Source: Pontederia crassipes
Lineage: Eukaryota > Streptophyta > Magnoliopsida > Commelinales > Pontederiaceae
Direction of reading: 5' to 3'
Assembly (NCBI GenBank): GCA_030549335.1
Contig: CM060189.1
Location: 49,694,917 to 49,758,916 of the forward strand
DNA: 64,000 nucleotides
This document shows, in pieces, positions 1-12,064 of this stretch. The translations under genes were made by a program, and so were the position numbers. The notes beneath the pieces are model-generated. The model was not told where the DNA came from. It did no database searches and worked only from the letters and a program-made list of their open reading frames with translations. The number at the start of each line of letters is the position of its first letter. The first letter of the stretch is position 1.

Positions 1-647
1 TACAAGGTTGACACTTTATTGATGTTCAAGCGACTAATGAGATTGAAATGGGCATTATAAGTGAATTAATGCTATTGTTTTTTATTGGCGTAATCATAAA
101 TTTAATAATTTGTTATCAATGCATGACTCTTAATGGCATTCATGCTTCATGAATGGCAAGATGTTTTTATTATGGCCCTTACATACTCTAATGGGAAGTG
201 GGCTTCCACTGCATCCGATTTCGTGTAGGTGCGAAGGAGTGACTTGGGCCGGTGGCGACCTCATGACGACTAGTTCACATGGACGTCGCCGCGTATTTCT
301 TATTATGAATATGGGGTATTTTGTATGAGATACATTATGCACTTTTTATGACTTCGGTAAGCCCACGGGGCTTTAACTTATGTTTCTATATATTTTGATG
401 AATATGTGGACATCTAATCGCCTTTTGTGATCGTTGGGCTTTTACCACATTAATATATGATGCTTCCACTCTTGCTTTGTTGTTAACAGGCTTTTGAAAT
501 GGTTTTCAAATGTTTTTTGTTGTTTTATTGTTGACTAGTCAATCAAATGATTTTTTAATAATGTCACTAGGGTCCTCTCTTGACATGTGTCATGGGATGA
601 ATTCCAAGGGTATTGCATATATCTATATTCTATATTCTATATTTATA
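1..647. other. AT-rich non-coding stretch, no gene seen
   Basis: No reading frame here resembles a known protein. Positions about 170-300 are somewhat richer in G and C than the rest, and the last 50 bases are a TATA-rich run leading into the probable Helitron. Nothing identifies an origin for the stretch. Confidence 0.5.
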
Positions 648-1528
648 TCTATATATAATATAAAATCATGCATCATGACATTTTCGTAATTAATTTTGGA
701 GCTCTCTCTTTCCACCATTCCTTTTGTCTTTTTTCTATTTTTTTGAAATATCAAAATTTTTAATTCATTATTTGTGGTGTAACTCCCACTTTAATTTGTC
801 TTAATGAAATTATGAAGACATTAAATTTCCTAATGTCATCATTAATGACATCCTATTTATTTTATTATCAAATTTAATTTAAGATACTTTAATTAAATTA
901 TTTAATATTTTCATTTCAAGCTATATAATATAAAGGCATATATCATGACATTTCATTTATTTATATAAAGTCATGCATCAAGGTCTCTTCTCCTTTCACC
1001 ATTCTTCCTATCTTTTTTTTTGTCATTTTTTTTCAATTTATAATTTTTATCATTATTATCTCAATATCATTTTAATTTATTGCATCATTTAATTCTATAT
1101 TTACATTTGATATTCCCATTATTAAATATCATATTAATTAATTACATTTTTTAATTATTTGAATGAACACTTGGCATTCCCATTATTAATTTGTGTATTT
1201 TTTTCACATATTACATATTAACTCTTTATATTCCCTTAAATTTTAATTGTAATATCAAATAATGATATTTTTTAAACTATCTTTTAGCACGCCTGCATGA
1301 ATGTAAACTACTACTTATTCTAATATTATAAAAAAATACTTTTTATAATCATTTTAAATGTTATAAACTTAACTAACATTTGTCTTAATTGAAATTTTCA
1401 GACATTTATAGATATATTGTATTTTACGAAAAAAATAGTACTTATATATTATAAATTGTAATAAAAACATAAAATTATATTTTAATTTATATATTTAAAT
1501 TACGCGAAGCGCGAATAAGTTAAACTAG
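648..1528 (+). mobile_element. Probable non-autonomous Helitron
   Basis: The 3' end has the plant Helitron signature: a GC hairpin in AT-rich DNA (CGCG at 1503-1506 pairs with CGCG at 1510-1513 around AAG), then 11 bases, then CTAG at 1525-1528 followed by T. The proposed 5' end starts with TC at 648 after an A, as expected for insertion between A and T. There is no coding capacity for a Rep/helicase. The 5' segment (TATATAATATAAA, then CATGCATCATGACA and a CT-rich run) recurs at about 921-1010, so the element may hold a second, internal 5' end. The 3' end is the stronger part; the 5' boundary is inferred. Confidence 0.5.
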
Positions 1529-3910
1529 TTAATTAATATGATCAGGAAAATTTCTCCTAGAACCTCCTTGATGTGTAAGAATGAATCCTCTCTATTACAA
1601 CCTGAAGAATGATTCCTGTGCTTCTCACCTCTGAAATCATCATTTACCTTCCAATCCTCCTCTCCCAGCCCCCTCCATCTCACCATACCTTTGCAAGTAC
1701 ATGCAAGCCCAAGGTGCTAAGACCCCAGCATATAACTTTCAAACATTAGTGGAATATATTAACTTCAAAATAAATGATCAAATATTATAATTTTGCAACA
1801 TGATTAATAATAATACATATTTTGAACAATTAATTAATAATTTTTTTATGAAAGAAAAAAAAAATCTCAATGGTTATCCATCTAAAACAGCACACAAGAT
1901 GTCTTCCAAAGGAAAACACTAGGTTAAGGAATCAAACATTGAAAAGTGAATTCTTAATGGAATTTAAAATCTATGTTCTGTTTTCAACCATTGCCAAACA
2001 GGTAAATGTCTGACGCTTGTTCCAATTATATATGCTTCTTGTCATAAAGTTATTATGTTACCGCTCGTTTTGAAATGGGATTGCCATCCTCTTTCTGCGT
2101 AGACTAACTTTAAAATTCCATGACTTTTTTGGATTGGAAATGAGGAAACTTTCACTTTTAGTTGAACAACCTATTTGGTTTTGGCAGTTCAGACTATAGA
2201 AAAATGCTTAAATGACTATAGAAAATAAGTTTGAATCCATAATTCAGATGTTTCGAATATGGTGCACGATAGCAGCTTCTCCTTACTTAAGTAAGATCTA
2301 AGTTCGGATGTCTATGAATGTAAAAAATTTTGTTGGGAGCTTCACTTGTCACTGTCATGTGCGTGATTCAGGGTATCCTAATAGAATTAGTTAAGTTCGA
2401 TGGTGAGCCAATCTTCAACTTCTAAACAGTGCGCTTTTTAGCGTCGCACGTGTTAGACTATCGGCACCATTTTTCAGACACCGAAAACTGGTTATTAATT
2501 ATCACCAGCTTAGAACTAATCCTTCCATATTTGATTCTATGTTTAATTAAAAGACACTAGTCTTCTTTGGACTTTCTCAAAGGCCCAACCAACAAGCACG
2601 ACTCTTCTAAGTTCTAACCCAAGGTCCTTGAATTCTGTAACAAAGGAAAAAGAAGTTGTGGTTTTTTTTACCATGAGCTCATGTTGATCATGCATATTAC
2701 CATTATGTGTGGAAAGAGGACTTCAATCCGATATCATGTCACCTATCCAATGATTAGTACTCCATTTTAGTTGGTTTGTTTCGCTCAGAAATTTTCTCAT
2801 GACCTCATGCTATGATTATGCAATATGATCTGAATGTTTTTTTTTCTTTCCATCTCTTTTCCATGTTCATTTAGCATCAATGTGACCAGGTCCATAAAAA
2901 CTTTCTTGATATCTAAACTGGTGAGCATCTAATTTGGCTGGGAGGATAAAAGACTGGTCGTTGCTTCTGCAAGAAACTACTACTTCTCTTGCTGATTTGT
3001 TGCTGAATGCTGACACTGTAATCATATTTTCCCATACGTCAATTCTTGTGTTAAGTGCTGCTCACTCGTATATTGGAATTTATCTTGGGTGTGACTGACA
3101 GGAGAATTATTGCAATTCCAAGATTGTGTAAGGTGCAGCAGGCTGACCAATTACCACGACTAATTTTATTCTAGATACTGCAATAGAGAACACTCTACCT
3201 GAAATGAGGTTTTAGTTGAATAAGCATTCTCGTTACGATGTCCTTGGTTTATATAGTATCCATGTTTTCTGCTGAATGATGAAATGTTTATAATTGCTAG
3301 TTGCCTAATTGCTTGATGGGTTTGCAGGTGATTGTTCATAGTTATTATAAGTTTACATTTTGAATATTCAAAGTATTTACCATCCGACTCGATCCGATCA
3401 ACAAAATTAGGTGAGTTGAATTGAGTTCTGAAAAGGGTCGAGTTTGGCCCCTAACTCCACTTGAAGTCTCTCTTATATGTGATACAAGCCCTCTATCCGA
3501 GAGATGTTTCAAACGTACCTTATGAATGAAATATATGTTAGACAAACGAAACGACTTTGTAAGCTACGACTTTTTATTCCCCGAGAGAAATTTTGAAGAA
3601 AGAGAGAGAGAGAGCTGGTGGACGTGGGATATGAAGTATGTGGCCAAATAACGAACCTAAAATGCTAAAACTTTATAGAGTTGCTGACAAAGTTATATCA
3701 TACATATAGTAATGGATCCTCATGTCCAAGCACACTAACGTAAAGCTTAATTGTGTTGCCACTATGAACTTATATCCTAATTGCCCTGTGTGCGTGTGTG
3801 AGAGAGAGAGAAAGACAACAACAATCATCTTAGTTGTGCCAAGGTTATATAATAATTATTCGTAGCATACGTAGATCGCATCTTATGAGGTAAGAGCTAA
3901 TCAATCGCAT
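1529..3910. other. Intergenic DNA without recognisable genes
   Basis: AT-rich DNA with no reading frame that resembles a known protein. Short GA-repeat runs occur near 3601-3615 and 3802-3813. I see no terminal repeats or conserved domains. It could be old decayed repeats or low-copy intergenic sequence. Confidence 0.45.
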
Positions 3911-3915
3911 ATGAT
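3911..3915. repeat. Target-site duplication of copia element, left copy
   Basis: ATGAT directly precedes the 5' LTR and recurs exactly at 9199-9203 after the 3' LTR. Five bases is the normal duplication size for LTR retrotransposons, so both ends of the element are fixed. Confidence 0.93.
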
Positions 3916-4329
3916 TGTTAAAACAAGTGGCACCCCTAGAAATATCTAGCTATAAGTTTTTGTCCACAAAATTAATTTTTATGTGACTAAAAATAATTGG
4001 CTGCATTTCAAAATAATTGACCAATAGTTAATGGTTTATCTTAGAAACTAGGTGCTTTATTGCCTATAAATAGGCATAAATGCATGCTCTTGCATCCATC
4101 AAGCAAGAAGTAGTGTAGTTGTAGGTGTAGTGAAGTGAAGTGCATGACTGAAATAGTGAAGTTAGTTGAGTGTGTGAGATAAAATAATGCATGAGTGCAT
4201 ACTTAGTGTAGGTGAGAAAATAGTTTCCATAGTTAGTGTGTGTGTCCACCAATCAAAGTGTTGTACTCCAAATCATATTAATATAAGTTCCATTTGCTAG
4301 ATGATTTTGGTTTAACCAAATCTTCTACA
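3916..4329 (+). repeat. 5' LTR of copia element
   Basis: Runs from TGTTAAAA to TTCTACA, with TG...CA ends. It matches 8791-9198 apart from 25 substitutions, a 4-bp indel and a 2-bp indel. A TATA box (TATAAATA, 4065-4072) sits in a perfect 16-base palindrome and is followed by GTGAAGT-rich sequence that probably covers the transcript start and R region. Confidence 0.95.
4061..4076 (+). promoter_or_regulatory. Palindromic TATA box of copia 5' LTR
   Basis: TGCCTATAAATAGGCA reads the same on both strands and contains TATAAATA. The same 16 bases are unchanged at 8936-8951 in the 3' LTR although the LTRs differ by about 6% overall. Its position, about 150 bp into the LTR, suits an RNA polymerase II core promoter. 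Confidence 0.7.
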
Positions 4330-4331
4330 AG

Positions 4332-4343
4332 TGGTATCAGAGC
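4332..4343 (+). other. Primer-binding site (tRNA-iMet)
   Basis: TGGTATCAGAGC begins two bases after the 5' LTR. It is the standard plant primer-binding site complementary to the 3' end of initiator methionine tRNA. The non-coding leader then runs to the gag start at 4576. Confidence 0.92.
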
Positions 4344-4575
4344 AGGTTGGCCCGTGAGGTGATTTCGTCAGTTCGAGATTTTGCCAAAGCAAGTTACGTG
4401 GAGACTCTGCCGGTTTGAGACGGTGCAAGAGAAGCCACGAGAAAGTTCTATCGGAGCAAGTTGGTAAAGAGGATAATCAAGGAGAAATTCTGTCGGTGCA
4501 CAATCTGGTATTGTGAAGATTGCTAGTCCGGGACTACACTTACTTGAGTGATATAAAAGAGTTCACCAAGTCATT

Positions 4576-7500
4576 ATGGCAGATTTTGGATCCTCGGTAA
4601 GCTCCCTAGAGAAACTCAACCATAACAATTATAATAATTGGAGTATTCGTATGCAGTATTATTTGAAAGGGCAAAATCTATGGAGCATTATTGGCGGAAA
4701 TGACACTACGTCACCAACAAATCCAGATGAGCTAAAGAAATGGGAGTGCAAAGTCGGAAAAGCCATATACGTGCTGACGACTTCAGTGGAGGATGATTTT
4801 CTTCAGAAGATTAGAGACAAAGAGACACCCAAAGATGCTTGGGACACCTTGGCCACACTCTTCACGAAGAAGAATGATGCAAAATTGCAGCGACTGGAGA
4901 ATGATTTGATCTCCATAAAGCAAGGCGATATGCCGGTGAGTCAATACTTCTCCAAAATTAAATCTATATGTGATGAGATTACTAAGTTAGATCCACAAAA
5001 TGCTATTACCGAAACAAGGATGCGTAGAATTATCATTCATGGTTTGCATCATAAATATAATAGTCTCATCACTACTATTAGAGGTTGGGCTCAAGAACCA
5101 ACTCTCACAGAAATGAAAAGTATCTTGTCCAATCAAGAAGATCTGGATGCTCAAATATCCAAGATCTCGATAAAGGATGAAGAGAAGGCTTTATTCATCA
5201 AGAAAAGGCCTTCACATCCTGATAAAGTCATAAAGAATTACGACAATGGAGAAAATCAAAAGGGGCATCAGCAAGGCTGGTTGAGACGTGGACGAGGCAG
5301 ATGCCCACAATGAGGGGGAGCTTACCGAGGCCCAAGCAAAGAAGATCAAGAGGAGAAGAAATCTCATCGAAAAGATGTTCGCTGTTATAATTGTAGAAAG
5401 AAAGGCCACTATGCACGTGACTGTTGGCACAAGCGTGAGGAAGGAAATGCAGCCACTTTTCATGACAATGAAAGTGAAGAGGAATGGGATCTCGAAGCTG
5501 CACTTGCAATAGAAGAGATCACCCCCAGCTACGAAAGAGAATCTGAGGAAGCAATGGAGCTCGCAATGACTAGTATCGAGGAGCCTTTCGAAGAAGAAGA
5601 AGTTCTCATCGCATCAAACAATAGAAGTATTAACTATCATAATGATTGGATAGTTGATTCCAGTTGTTCAAACCATATGACAGGAGATGAAGAGAAGCTT
5701 CGTAGTATGTCGGAGTATAGAGGTGATCGTATGGTGGTAACGGCTAATAACACCCGGCTGCCAATCACTCATATCGGCAAGGCAACAGTAGTTTCCCGAT
5801 TCGGATCACATGAGATGAAGCTAGATCATGTCTACCATGTGCCGGGTATGTCCAAGAACTTATTATCAGTTTCTCAACTTACTTCTTCCGGCAATTATGT
5901 AGTATTTGGGCCAAAAGACGTCAAAGTTTATAAGAGTTTAAGACTCACTGCTCCACCAATAATGGAAGGAAAAAGATTAGAGTCTGTCTATGTAATGTCT
6001 GCTCAAGAAGCATACATAGACAAGACAAGAAAAAATGAGATAGCTGATCTTTGGCATGCAAGGCTCGGACATGTTAGTTATAAAAGGCTGAAGGCAATGA
6101 TGAATAAGTCCATGGTGAAGGGACTTCCTTGCCTAGATGTTCGAGAAGATATTGTCTGTGTAGGTTGTCAATTCAATAAAGCTCATCAACTATCTTACGA
6201 GGAGTCGAAGTTCAGAGCCAAGGCACCATTGGAGTTAGTGCATTCTGATGTATTTGGTCGCGTAAAGCAACCATCTGTCCGAGAATTTTGCTACATGATT
6301 ACCTTCATTGACGACTTCTCAAGATACGTCTGGGTGGACTTCATGAAGGAGAAATCTGAAGCACTGTTGAAGTTTAAAGAATTTAAAGAGAAGGTCGAGA
6401 AGGAGCTCGATCGGAGGATTCAATGTTTGCGCACAGACAATGAAGGAGAGTATACATTAGAGAAATTCTCTGAATATCTACGAGCATGCCAGGTACGTCG
6501 TCAGCTCACCTGTCCTAACACACCACAACAAAATGGCGTGGCCGAGAGGAAGAATCGTCATCTAACAGAGATATGCAGAAGCATGCTGCATGCAAAGAAT
6601 GTACCTCCACGATTCTGGGTGGAGTGTATGAAGACAGCTGCGCATGTCATTAATAAGCTTCCTCAAGCAAAGCTTGAATTTGTCTCACCATATGAGAAGT
6701 TGTGGAAGACCAAGCCTACGGTGAGTCATTTTCGTGTCTTTGGATGTGTTTGTTATGTCTTCATTACAGATAATCTTCGTACTAAGTTCGATAAGAAGAC
6801 AATACGTTGCATATTCGTTGGATATGATAGCCAACGAAAAGGATGGAGATGTTGTGATCCAACAACCGGACGAATTCACATTTCTCGAAATGTGGTGTTC
6901 GATGAAGCATCATCTTGGTGGCCTTCAAAGGATGCAATGTTGCCCAACACAAGTGATATTGAAGAAAATATTCAAGTTCAAGTCGACGAGTTAACAAGAG
7001 TAGCACTTCGTTCTACTGAGGAACAAGAAGAAAATGAAGCCTTAAAGAAGAAGAAGAGTCCGTGGCAAACTGGAGAACACCAAAGATCTCCTGAAGAAGA
7101 AAGGCCAAGTCAGATAGAAGATCCAGTGATCGAAGAAGACTCTTCAGCGCCAAGAAGATCAAGCAGACAACGAAGGCCTAATCCAAAATATGCAAATGCA
7201 GCACTAATCGAAGACGTCAGAGAAAAGGAGCCTAACACATTCGAAGAAGCATCCAAGTGTCAAAAATGGATGTCAACAATGAAAGAAGAGATTCAAGCTC
7301 TACATCAGAATGAGACATGGGATCTAGTTCCAAAACCAAGCGACGTGCAACCTATATCTTGCAAATGGGTCTACAAGTTGAAGAGAAAGCCCGATGGATC
7401 TCTCGAAAGATACAAGGCTCGTCTAGTAGCCCGAGGATTCTCTCAAAAGTATGGTTTTGACTATGAAGAGACATTCAGTCCAGTAGCAAAGATCACCACG

Positions 7501-8772
7501 GTACGTGTCTTATTAGCTTTAGCCGCAAGCAAATTATGGAAGTTATGGCAAATGGATGTAAAGAATGCATTTTTGCATGGAGAGTTAGATCATGATATCT
7601 ATATGGAGCAACCTCAAGGATTTGAATCTATTAATCATCCAAGTTATGTATGTAAATTGAAGAAGGCATTGTATGGGCTCAAGCAAGCACCAAGGGCATG
7701 GTTCGGAAAGATCGCTGAGTTCTTGAAGCAATGTGGCTACTAAATGACGCCAGCTGACTCTAGCCTATTTGTGAAGGCGCAAGAAGGCAAGTTAGCAATC
7801 GTGCTAGTCTATGTTGATGACTTAATTATTACAGGAGATGATGACAAGGAGATTCGTCAAATCCGAGAGAACCTCTCTACGCGCTTCCAAATGAAGGATC
7901 TTGGTGAGTTGAAACACTTTTTGAGTCTTGAAGTAGAAGCAACAAAAGAAGGGTTATTCTTATGTCAACAGAAGTATGTTCAAGATCTACTCGAGAAATT
8001 CGGAATGCTTGATTGCAAGTCTATCTCAACACCGACAGAGGTAAACACAAAGTTATGCTCTATTAAAGGAAAAGAATTAAGGGATGCAACCATGTATAGG
8101 CAATTAGTGGGAAGCCTAATATATCTTACACTCACACGTCCGGATATCACACATGCTGTTGGAGTTGTTAGCAGATTCATGCAGGAGCCAAGAAAGCCTC
8201 ATCTTGAAGCAGCTCGACGAATATTACGATATATCAAAGGTACAATCGACTATGGAATATTTTACAAGAAGAATATAGCATGTACCCTAAGTGGCTTCTG
8301 TGATGCTGATTATGCTAGAGATCTTGATACACGATGTTCTACTACTGGTTATATATTCAGCCTCGGATCAGGAGCTATTTCATGGTGCAGTAAGAGGCAA
8401 CCTACTGTATCCTTATCAAGTACGGAGGCAGAATATAGAGCAGGTGCAATAGCAGCCCAAGAGTGCACATGGCTAGTACAACTACTAAAGGATTTACATC
8501 AGTCAATTAATTCAGTAGTGGAGTTATATTGTGATAATCAGTCAGCAATTCGCTTAGCTGAAAATCCGGTGTTCCACGCACGCACAAAGCATATCGAAGT
8601 CCACTATCATTTTCTTCGAGAGAAGGTGTTACAAGGAGATATCAAGTTAACATACATACGTACACAAGAGCAAGTTGCAGATGCACTTACTAAAGGTCTA
8701 AATAGCATCAAGTTTGAAGAGTTTCGACAACAATTCGGCATGATATCAAGAGTATCTATAAAAGAGAATTAA
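4576..8772 (+). pseudogene. copia gag-pol polyprotein, broken by two in-frame stops
   Basis: One frame of 1,399 codons encodes the retrotransposon polyprotein. In order: gag domain (residues about 1-240), CCHC zinc knuckle (about 270-283), aspartic protease (catalytic Asp at 361), pre-integrase HHCC finger, integrase core with D (6247), D (6436) and E (6544), reverse transcriptase with YVDD at 7810-7821, and RNase H near the C-terminus. A TGA at 5311-5313 cuts gag off before the zinc knuckle, and a TAA at 7741-7743 lies between the LKQAPRAW region and YVDD. The protease triad reads D-S-S where the family has D-S/T-G. There is no frameshift anywhere, so the decay is by base substitution. ATG 4576 is chosen because it opens the conserved gag N-terminus. 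It cannot make a full-length product as it stands. Confidence 0.93.
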
Positions 8773-8780
8773 GTCGGTGC

Positions 8781-8790
8781 TGAGGGAGAG
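8781..8790 (+). other. Polypurine tract of copia element
   Basis: TGAGGGAGAG directly abuts the 3' LTR and lies just past the end of the gag-pol frame. It is the expected plus-strand priming site. Confidence 0.85.
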
Positions 8791-9198
8791 TGTTAAAATA
8801 AGCAGCACCCCTAGAAATATTTAGCTACAAGTTTTTGCCCACAAAATTAATTTTCATGTGGCTAAAAATAATTGGCTGCACTCTAAAATAATTGGCCAAT
8901 AGTTAATGATTTATCTTAGAAACTAGGTGCTTTATTGCCTATAAATAGGCATGAATGCATGCTCTTGCATCAAGCAAGAAATAGTGTAGTTGTAGGTGTA
9001 GTGAGGTGAAGTGCATGATTAAAATAGTGAAGTTAGTTGAGCGTGTGAGATAAAATAGTGCATGAGTGCATACTTAGTGTAGGTGAGAAAATAATTTTCA
9101 TAGTTAGTGTGTGTCCACCAATCAAAGTGTTGTACTCCAAATCATATTAATATAAATTTCATTTGCTAGATGATTTTAGTTTAACCAAATCTTCTACA
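8791..9198 (+). repeat. 3' LTR of copia element
   Basis: TG...CA-bounded repeat matching 3916-4329. All 25 base differences from the 5' LTR are transitions. The palindromic TATA box at 8936-8951 is intact. The 5-bp duplication ATGAT follows at 9199-9203. Confidence 0.95.
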
Positions 9199-9203
9199 AT
9201 GAT
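9199..9203. repeat. Target-site duplication of copia element, right copy
   Basis: ATGAT, identical to 3911-3915. Confidence 0.93.
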
Positions 9204-9646
9204 ATTAGTGATCGATCAGGAACACATTAATTAATGATTATAAATGGCAAGGACATCATGAGATTCCACATCGGTGCTTGACATGTTAGCAAAGCAAATA
9301 AATCAACCCTACAAATATATCAACTTAATCTACCGCCATTTATATTAATTGCTAATTATGTCCGGCAGAGATTAAAAAAAAGTATCTTTTCTTTCTTAGT
9401 GGTCCCAAGTAAGTATGCTTAATGATGCATACGGCATAGTTACTTTGAGGCTAATTAATCCTATCAGAATTAATTAGTATTTTAATGCAACTTGATTAAT
9501 CTAATTGAGTGCGGTAAGAAGATATATAATCTTTTACGGCCGTCGCACTTTGGTGAATCAGCACTTTTTGCTAACTCCAACATTAATTAATTAAATCAGT
9601 GTTCCGACAAAAAATAATAAATTATAATTAATTTTTGAATATTTTA
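9204..9646. other. AT-rich intergenic stretch
   Basis: No gene, domain or terminal repeat was recognised. The sequence is dominated by TTAATTAA-like words. Confidence 0.4.
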
Positions 9647-10327
9647 AGACTCGTTCACTAATCACTCGAGTAAATCGACTTTTTTAGTTCTTGTTAGCAA
9701 TGTAGATTGTCACTCAGAAAAATTATCACTTGTTAAATTATCAGCAATGTACATTACCTTGTTTAGTATGCATAAGTAATTTATCTGACAATCCATATTA
9801 ATTATTTATAAGAAAATACATATTTATGAGTTAATATATCATTTTTACTAATTTAACCCTATTCAAAAGAACTATGTCTAGATATATAAATTATTTTTAA
9901 CTTCATAAACTTAAATCACAAATATATATTTTCACTCATAAAATTAAAATTTATAAAATAATTAATATTTTTTAAAATATGGTAATAATATAGTCATAAT
10001 AATTATAATATTTATTTGATTTATTTTATAATTTATTTAATTATTATTATAATTTATTCAATGTGTTTTAGAATTTTTTTTAAAATAAAACTGTAAAGGA
10101 CAAATGCGGAAAGTAAAATTTAAAAGATTGCAATCCAGGTGGTAATGTGGATTGCCCACCCTCCCATATGCAATCTGCATTGTCACTTCATAGACAATAT
10201 GAATTGCCTGGGTAATGCAGATTACCCATTACCTATCACAAGTGAACAGGATAATGTGGTGTGTCCAGATAATTTAATATAACATTATCTGATAATCTAC
10301 AAAGATTACATCTAGAGGAACGCCCCC
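9647..10327. mobile_element. Possible Tourist/Harbinger-like MITE
   Basis: The right end reads GAACGCCCCC then TTA; the left end reads TTA then AGACTCGTTCAC, a degenerate inverted match. The interior is non-coding and includes inverted, similar stretches (AGCAATGTAGATTGTC on the left against words such as GACAATGCAGATTGC on the complementary strand of the right). TTA duplications and GC-rich tips suit the Tourist type, but the left tip is poor and the call is tentative. Confidence 0.33.
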
Positions 10328-10330
10328 TTA

Positions 10331-11505
10331 GAGTGTTGCGTGCATCTTCGACCGTGGGGGGTTCTAAATAATATTATTTTTATCTTAAGATTACGAATCT
10401 GATCAGAATGCCAATTCAAAATTTAACCTAATGCATTTAATTAGATAACACCCAATCTTCTTAACCATCAGGGATAAGAAAATTCGAAAGCATCACGTGG
10501 GAAAAATCTTCTTAACCATCTAGCAATTTTTTGACGGTTCTTTTCCGTCAGAATATCTGATGCAAATTTATCTTTTTGACAAATTTTTTTTACAATTTTT
10601 GACGATTCAAAATATCATTTTTTCATGTCAGAATATCCATTGCAAACTTACCTTTCTGATAAATTTTTTACAATTTTCGACGGTTCAGATAGTCGAAAAA
10701 TATCGATTCGATTTTTCTTGTAGTTCCATGAGTTGTACGCTTTGAGAGATCCTAAAAATTATTTATTTAATTAATAATTTATGGGAAATTAATAGCAAAA
10801 GCACATTAATCAGTCTCAAATTCTACTGTCATCTGTTGAAGTTATGGACTTTTGTATTTCCTAATCTATGTTTTTTTCTGCTTCTTCTGTAATTAAAAAA
10901 AATAGATTGATTATATTTCACTTATAAACGGAAGAAGTGGTACATATATTATCAATAAGTATGCTGTTGTATTTAATATAATTAAATCTAATTACGTTCC
11001 CAACAGAAATAATTAATGGTGTAGATGCTCCCATATATAGAAACTCTCCAAAGAAATGATATGAAAGTGAAACAAGTGTTCCCTGGTAATTGCAATTAGA
11101 GACTAATATCCAACCCTAAACTAATTTTATCATGTGCTTCATGTTTGTGCGGAATTCGAGTACTTCTTGTTGTTGGATTAATTAGCCCCCCAACTGTAAA
11201 CCACTTCGATTGATAATCTTCACTTTTTAATAAAATGGTTCCCAACTCGGCGTCTATATATTCCATTTGAATAATATATTACAATTTTGTGACAAGTTGG
11301 TCATCCAACTTATAAAGGATAAAAGAATATTTTGACAAGTAACAAAAAGTAAACATGGAGTAAAATTATAAATTATCACAAAAGAACTAAACTATCTACA
11401 ATTTTTAATATAAATAGCATTAATATACAGTATTACTTACATAAAATAAAAATGAGGGCTGGAATAGTGGGGAGTATGATGCCCTCCGCCCTCTATCGTC
11501 CATGA
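10331..11505. other. Intergenic DNA with an 80-bp tandem repeat
   Basis: No gene seen. Two diverged copies of an 80-bp unit start at GTCAGAATATC (10547 and 10627). They are followed near 10711 by TTTTTCTTGTAGT, which resembles the right tip of a CACTA transposon with its last base changed. No matching left end was found. Confidence 0.4.
10547..10706. repeat. Two-copy 80-bp tandem repeat
   Basis: Units begin at 10547 and 10627 and share GTCAGAATATC, ATTGCAAA/GATGCAAA, a T-rich run and TACAATTTTYGACG. The layout resembles subterminal repeats of a CACTA element whose tip would be at about 10723. A remnant is possible, not proven. Confidence 0.5.
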
Positions 11506-11514
11506 TAAAATGTA

Positions 11515-12064
11515 TGGTTATTTTTTCAAATTTTTAATAAACTACGATAATTTTTTGCCACTTAACTATACCGCATTTTCTACTTTCATCCATTTGTCGA
11601 GTTCTATTAATTTTTTCGTTATTTTTTATTTTTCTAATTTATGGAATGATTAAACTGCATTCTCTTATATCATCTAATATTTTAAAATATACATTAATAT
11701 ATTATAAAAAAAATAAAAAAGTGCTCCGACATATGATAAAATAATATATTAAAAAAACTTGCGCCGACAAGAAAGGGGGGAGGGGGTGTCGCCCCTTGCG
11801 ATATCGTCGTCAGCAAGTTCGCAAAGGGGGTGTGTGTCCGGCGCAACACTTTTTTATTTTTTGTAATATATTATTTTATATTTTAAAATATTAATGTACG
11901 AGAGAAGGATAGTTTAGTCATTTTATGAATTAAAAAATTCGAAAATAATGAGAAAGTTAACAAAATTTGAGAGATGAATTAAAGTGATAAATGTGATATA
12001 GTTCAGGGGCATACGGTGAGTTAAAAAAACATGATAGTTCAGAGAATATTTCAGAAAATAATCC
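11515..12064. mobile_element. Long-inverted-repeat MITE, possibly Mutator-type
   Basis: Arms of roughly 200 bp or more are inverted relatives of each other: the left arm's run through AACTATACCGCATTTTCTA and ATTAAACTGCATTCTCTTA matches the complement of the right arm, and near-identical AAAAAATAAAAAAGTG tracts face each other around a GC-rich centre (about 11760-11850). Flanks TAAAATGTA (11506-11514) and TAAAATTTA (12065-12073) match at 8 of 9 positions, the Mutator duplication length. No transposase is present. Confidence 0.6.

Larger units (their letters stand above)
3916..9198 (+). mobile_element. Complete Ty1/copia LTR retrotransposon (5,283 bp)
   Basis: A structurally complete but coding-dead copia element: 414-bp 5' LTR, initiator tRNA-Met primer site, leader, one gag-pol frame, purine tract, 408-bp 3' LTR and an exact ATGAT duplication. 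The order protease, integrase, reverse transcriptase, RNase H is diagnostic of copia. The LTRs differ at 25 aligned positions (about 6%) plus two indels, so it is not a recent insertion. Lineage within copia was not resolved. Confidence 0.95.

Noticed and set aside
130-342. 70-codon minus-strand frame
   Set aside because: No similarity, no neighbouring signals and within the length expected by chance.
5311-5313. TGA as a programmed readthrough stop between gag and pol
   Set aside because: It lies before the gag zinc knuckle rather than at the gag-pol border, copia elements normally use one open frame, and a second stop and protease change indicate ordinary decay.
10711-10724. Right tip of a CACTA element
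   Set aside because: TTTTTCTTGTAGT is close, but the final G is missing, no left tip or duplication was found, and the match is short. Kept only as a comment.
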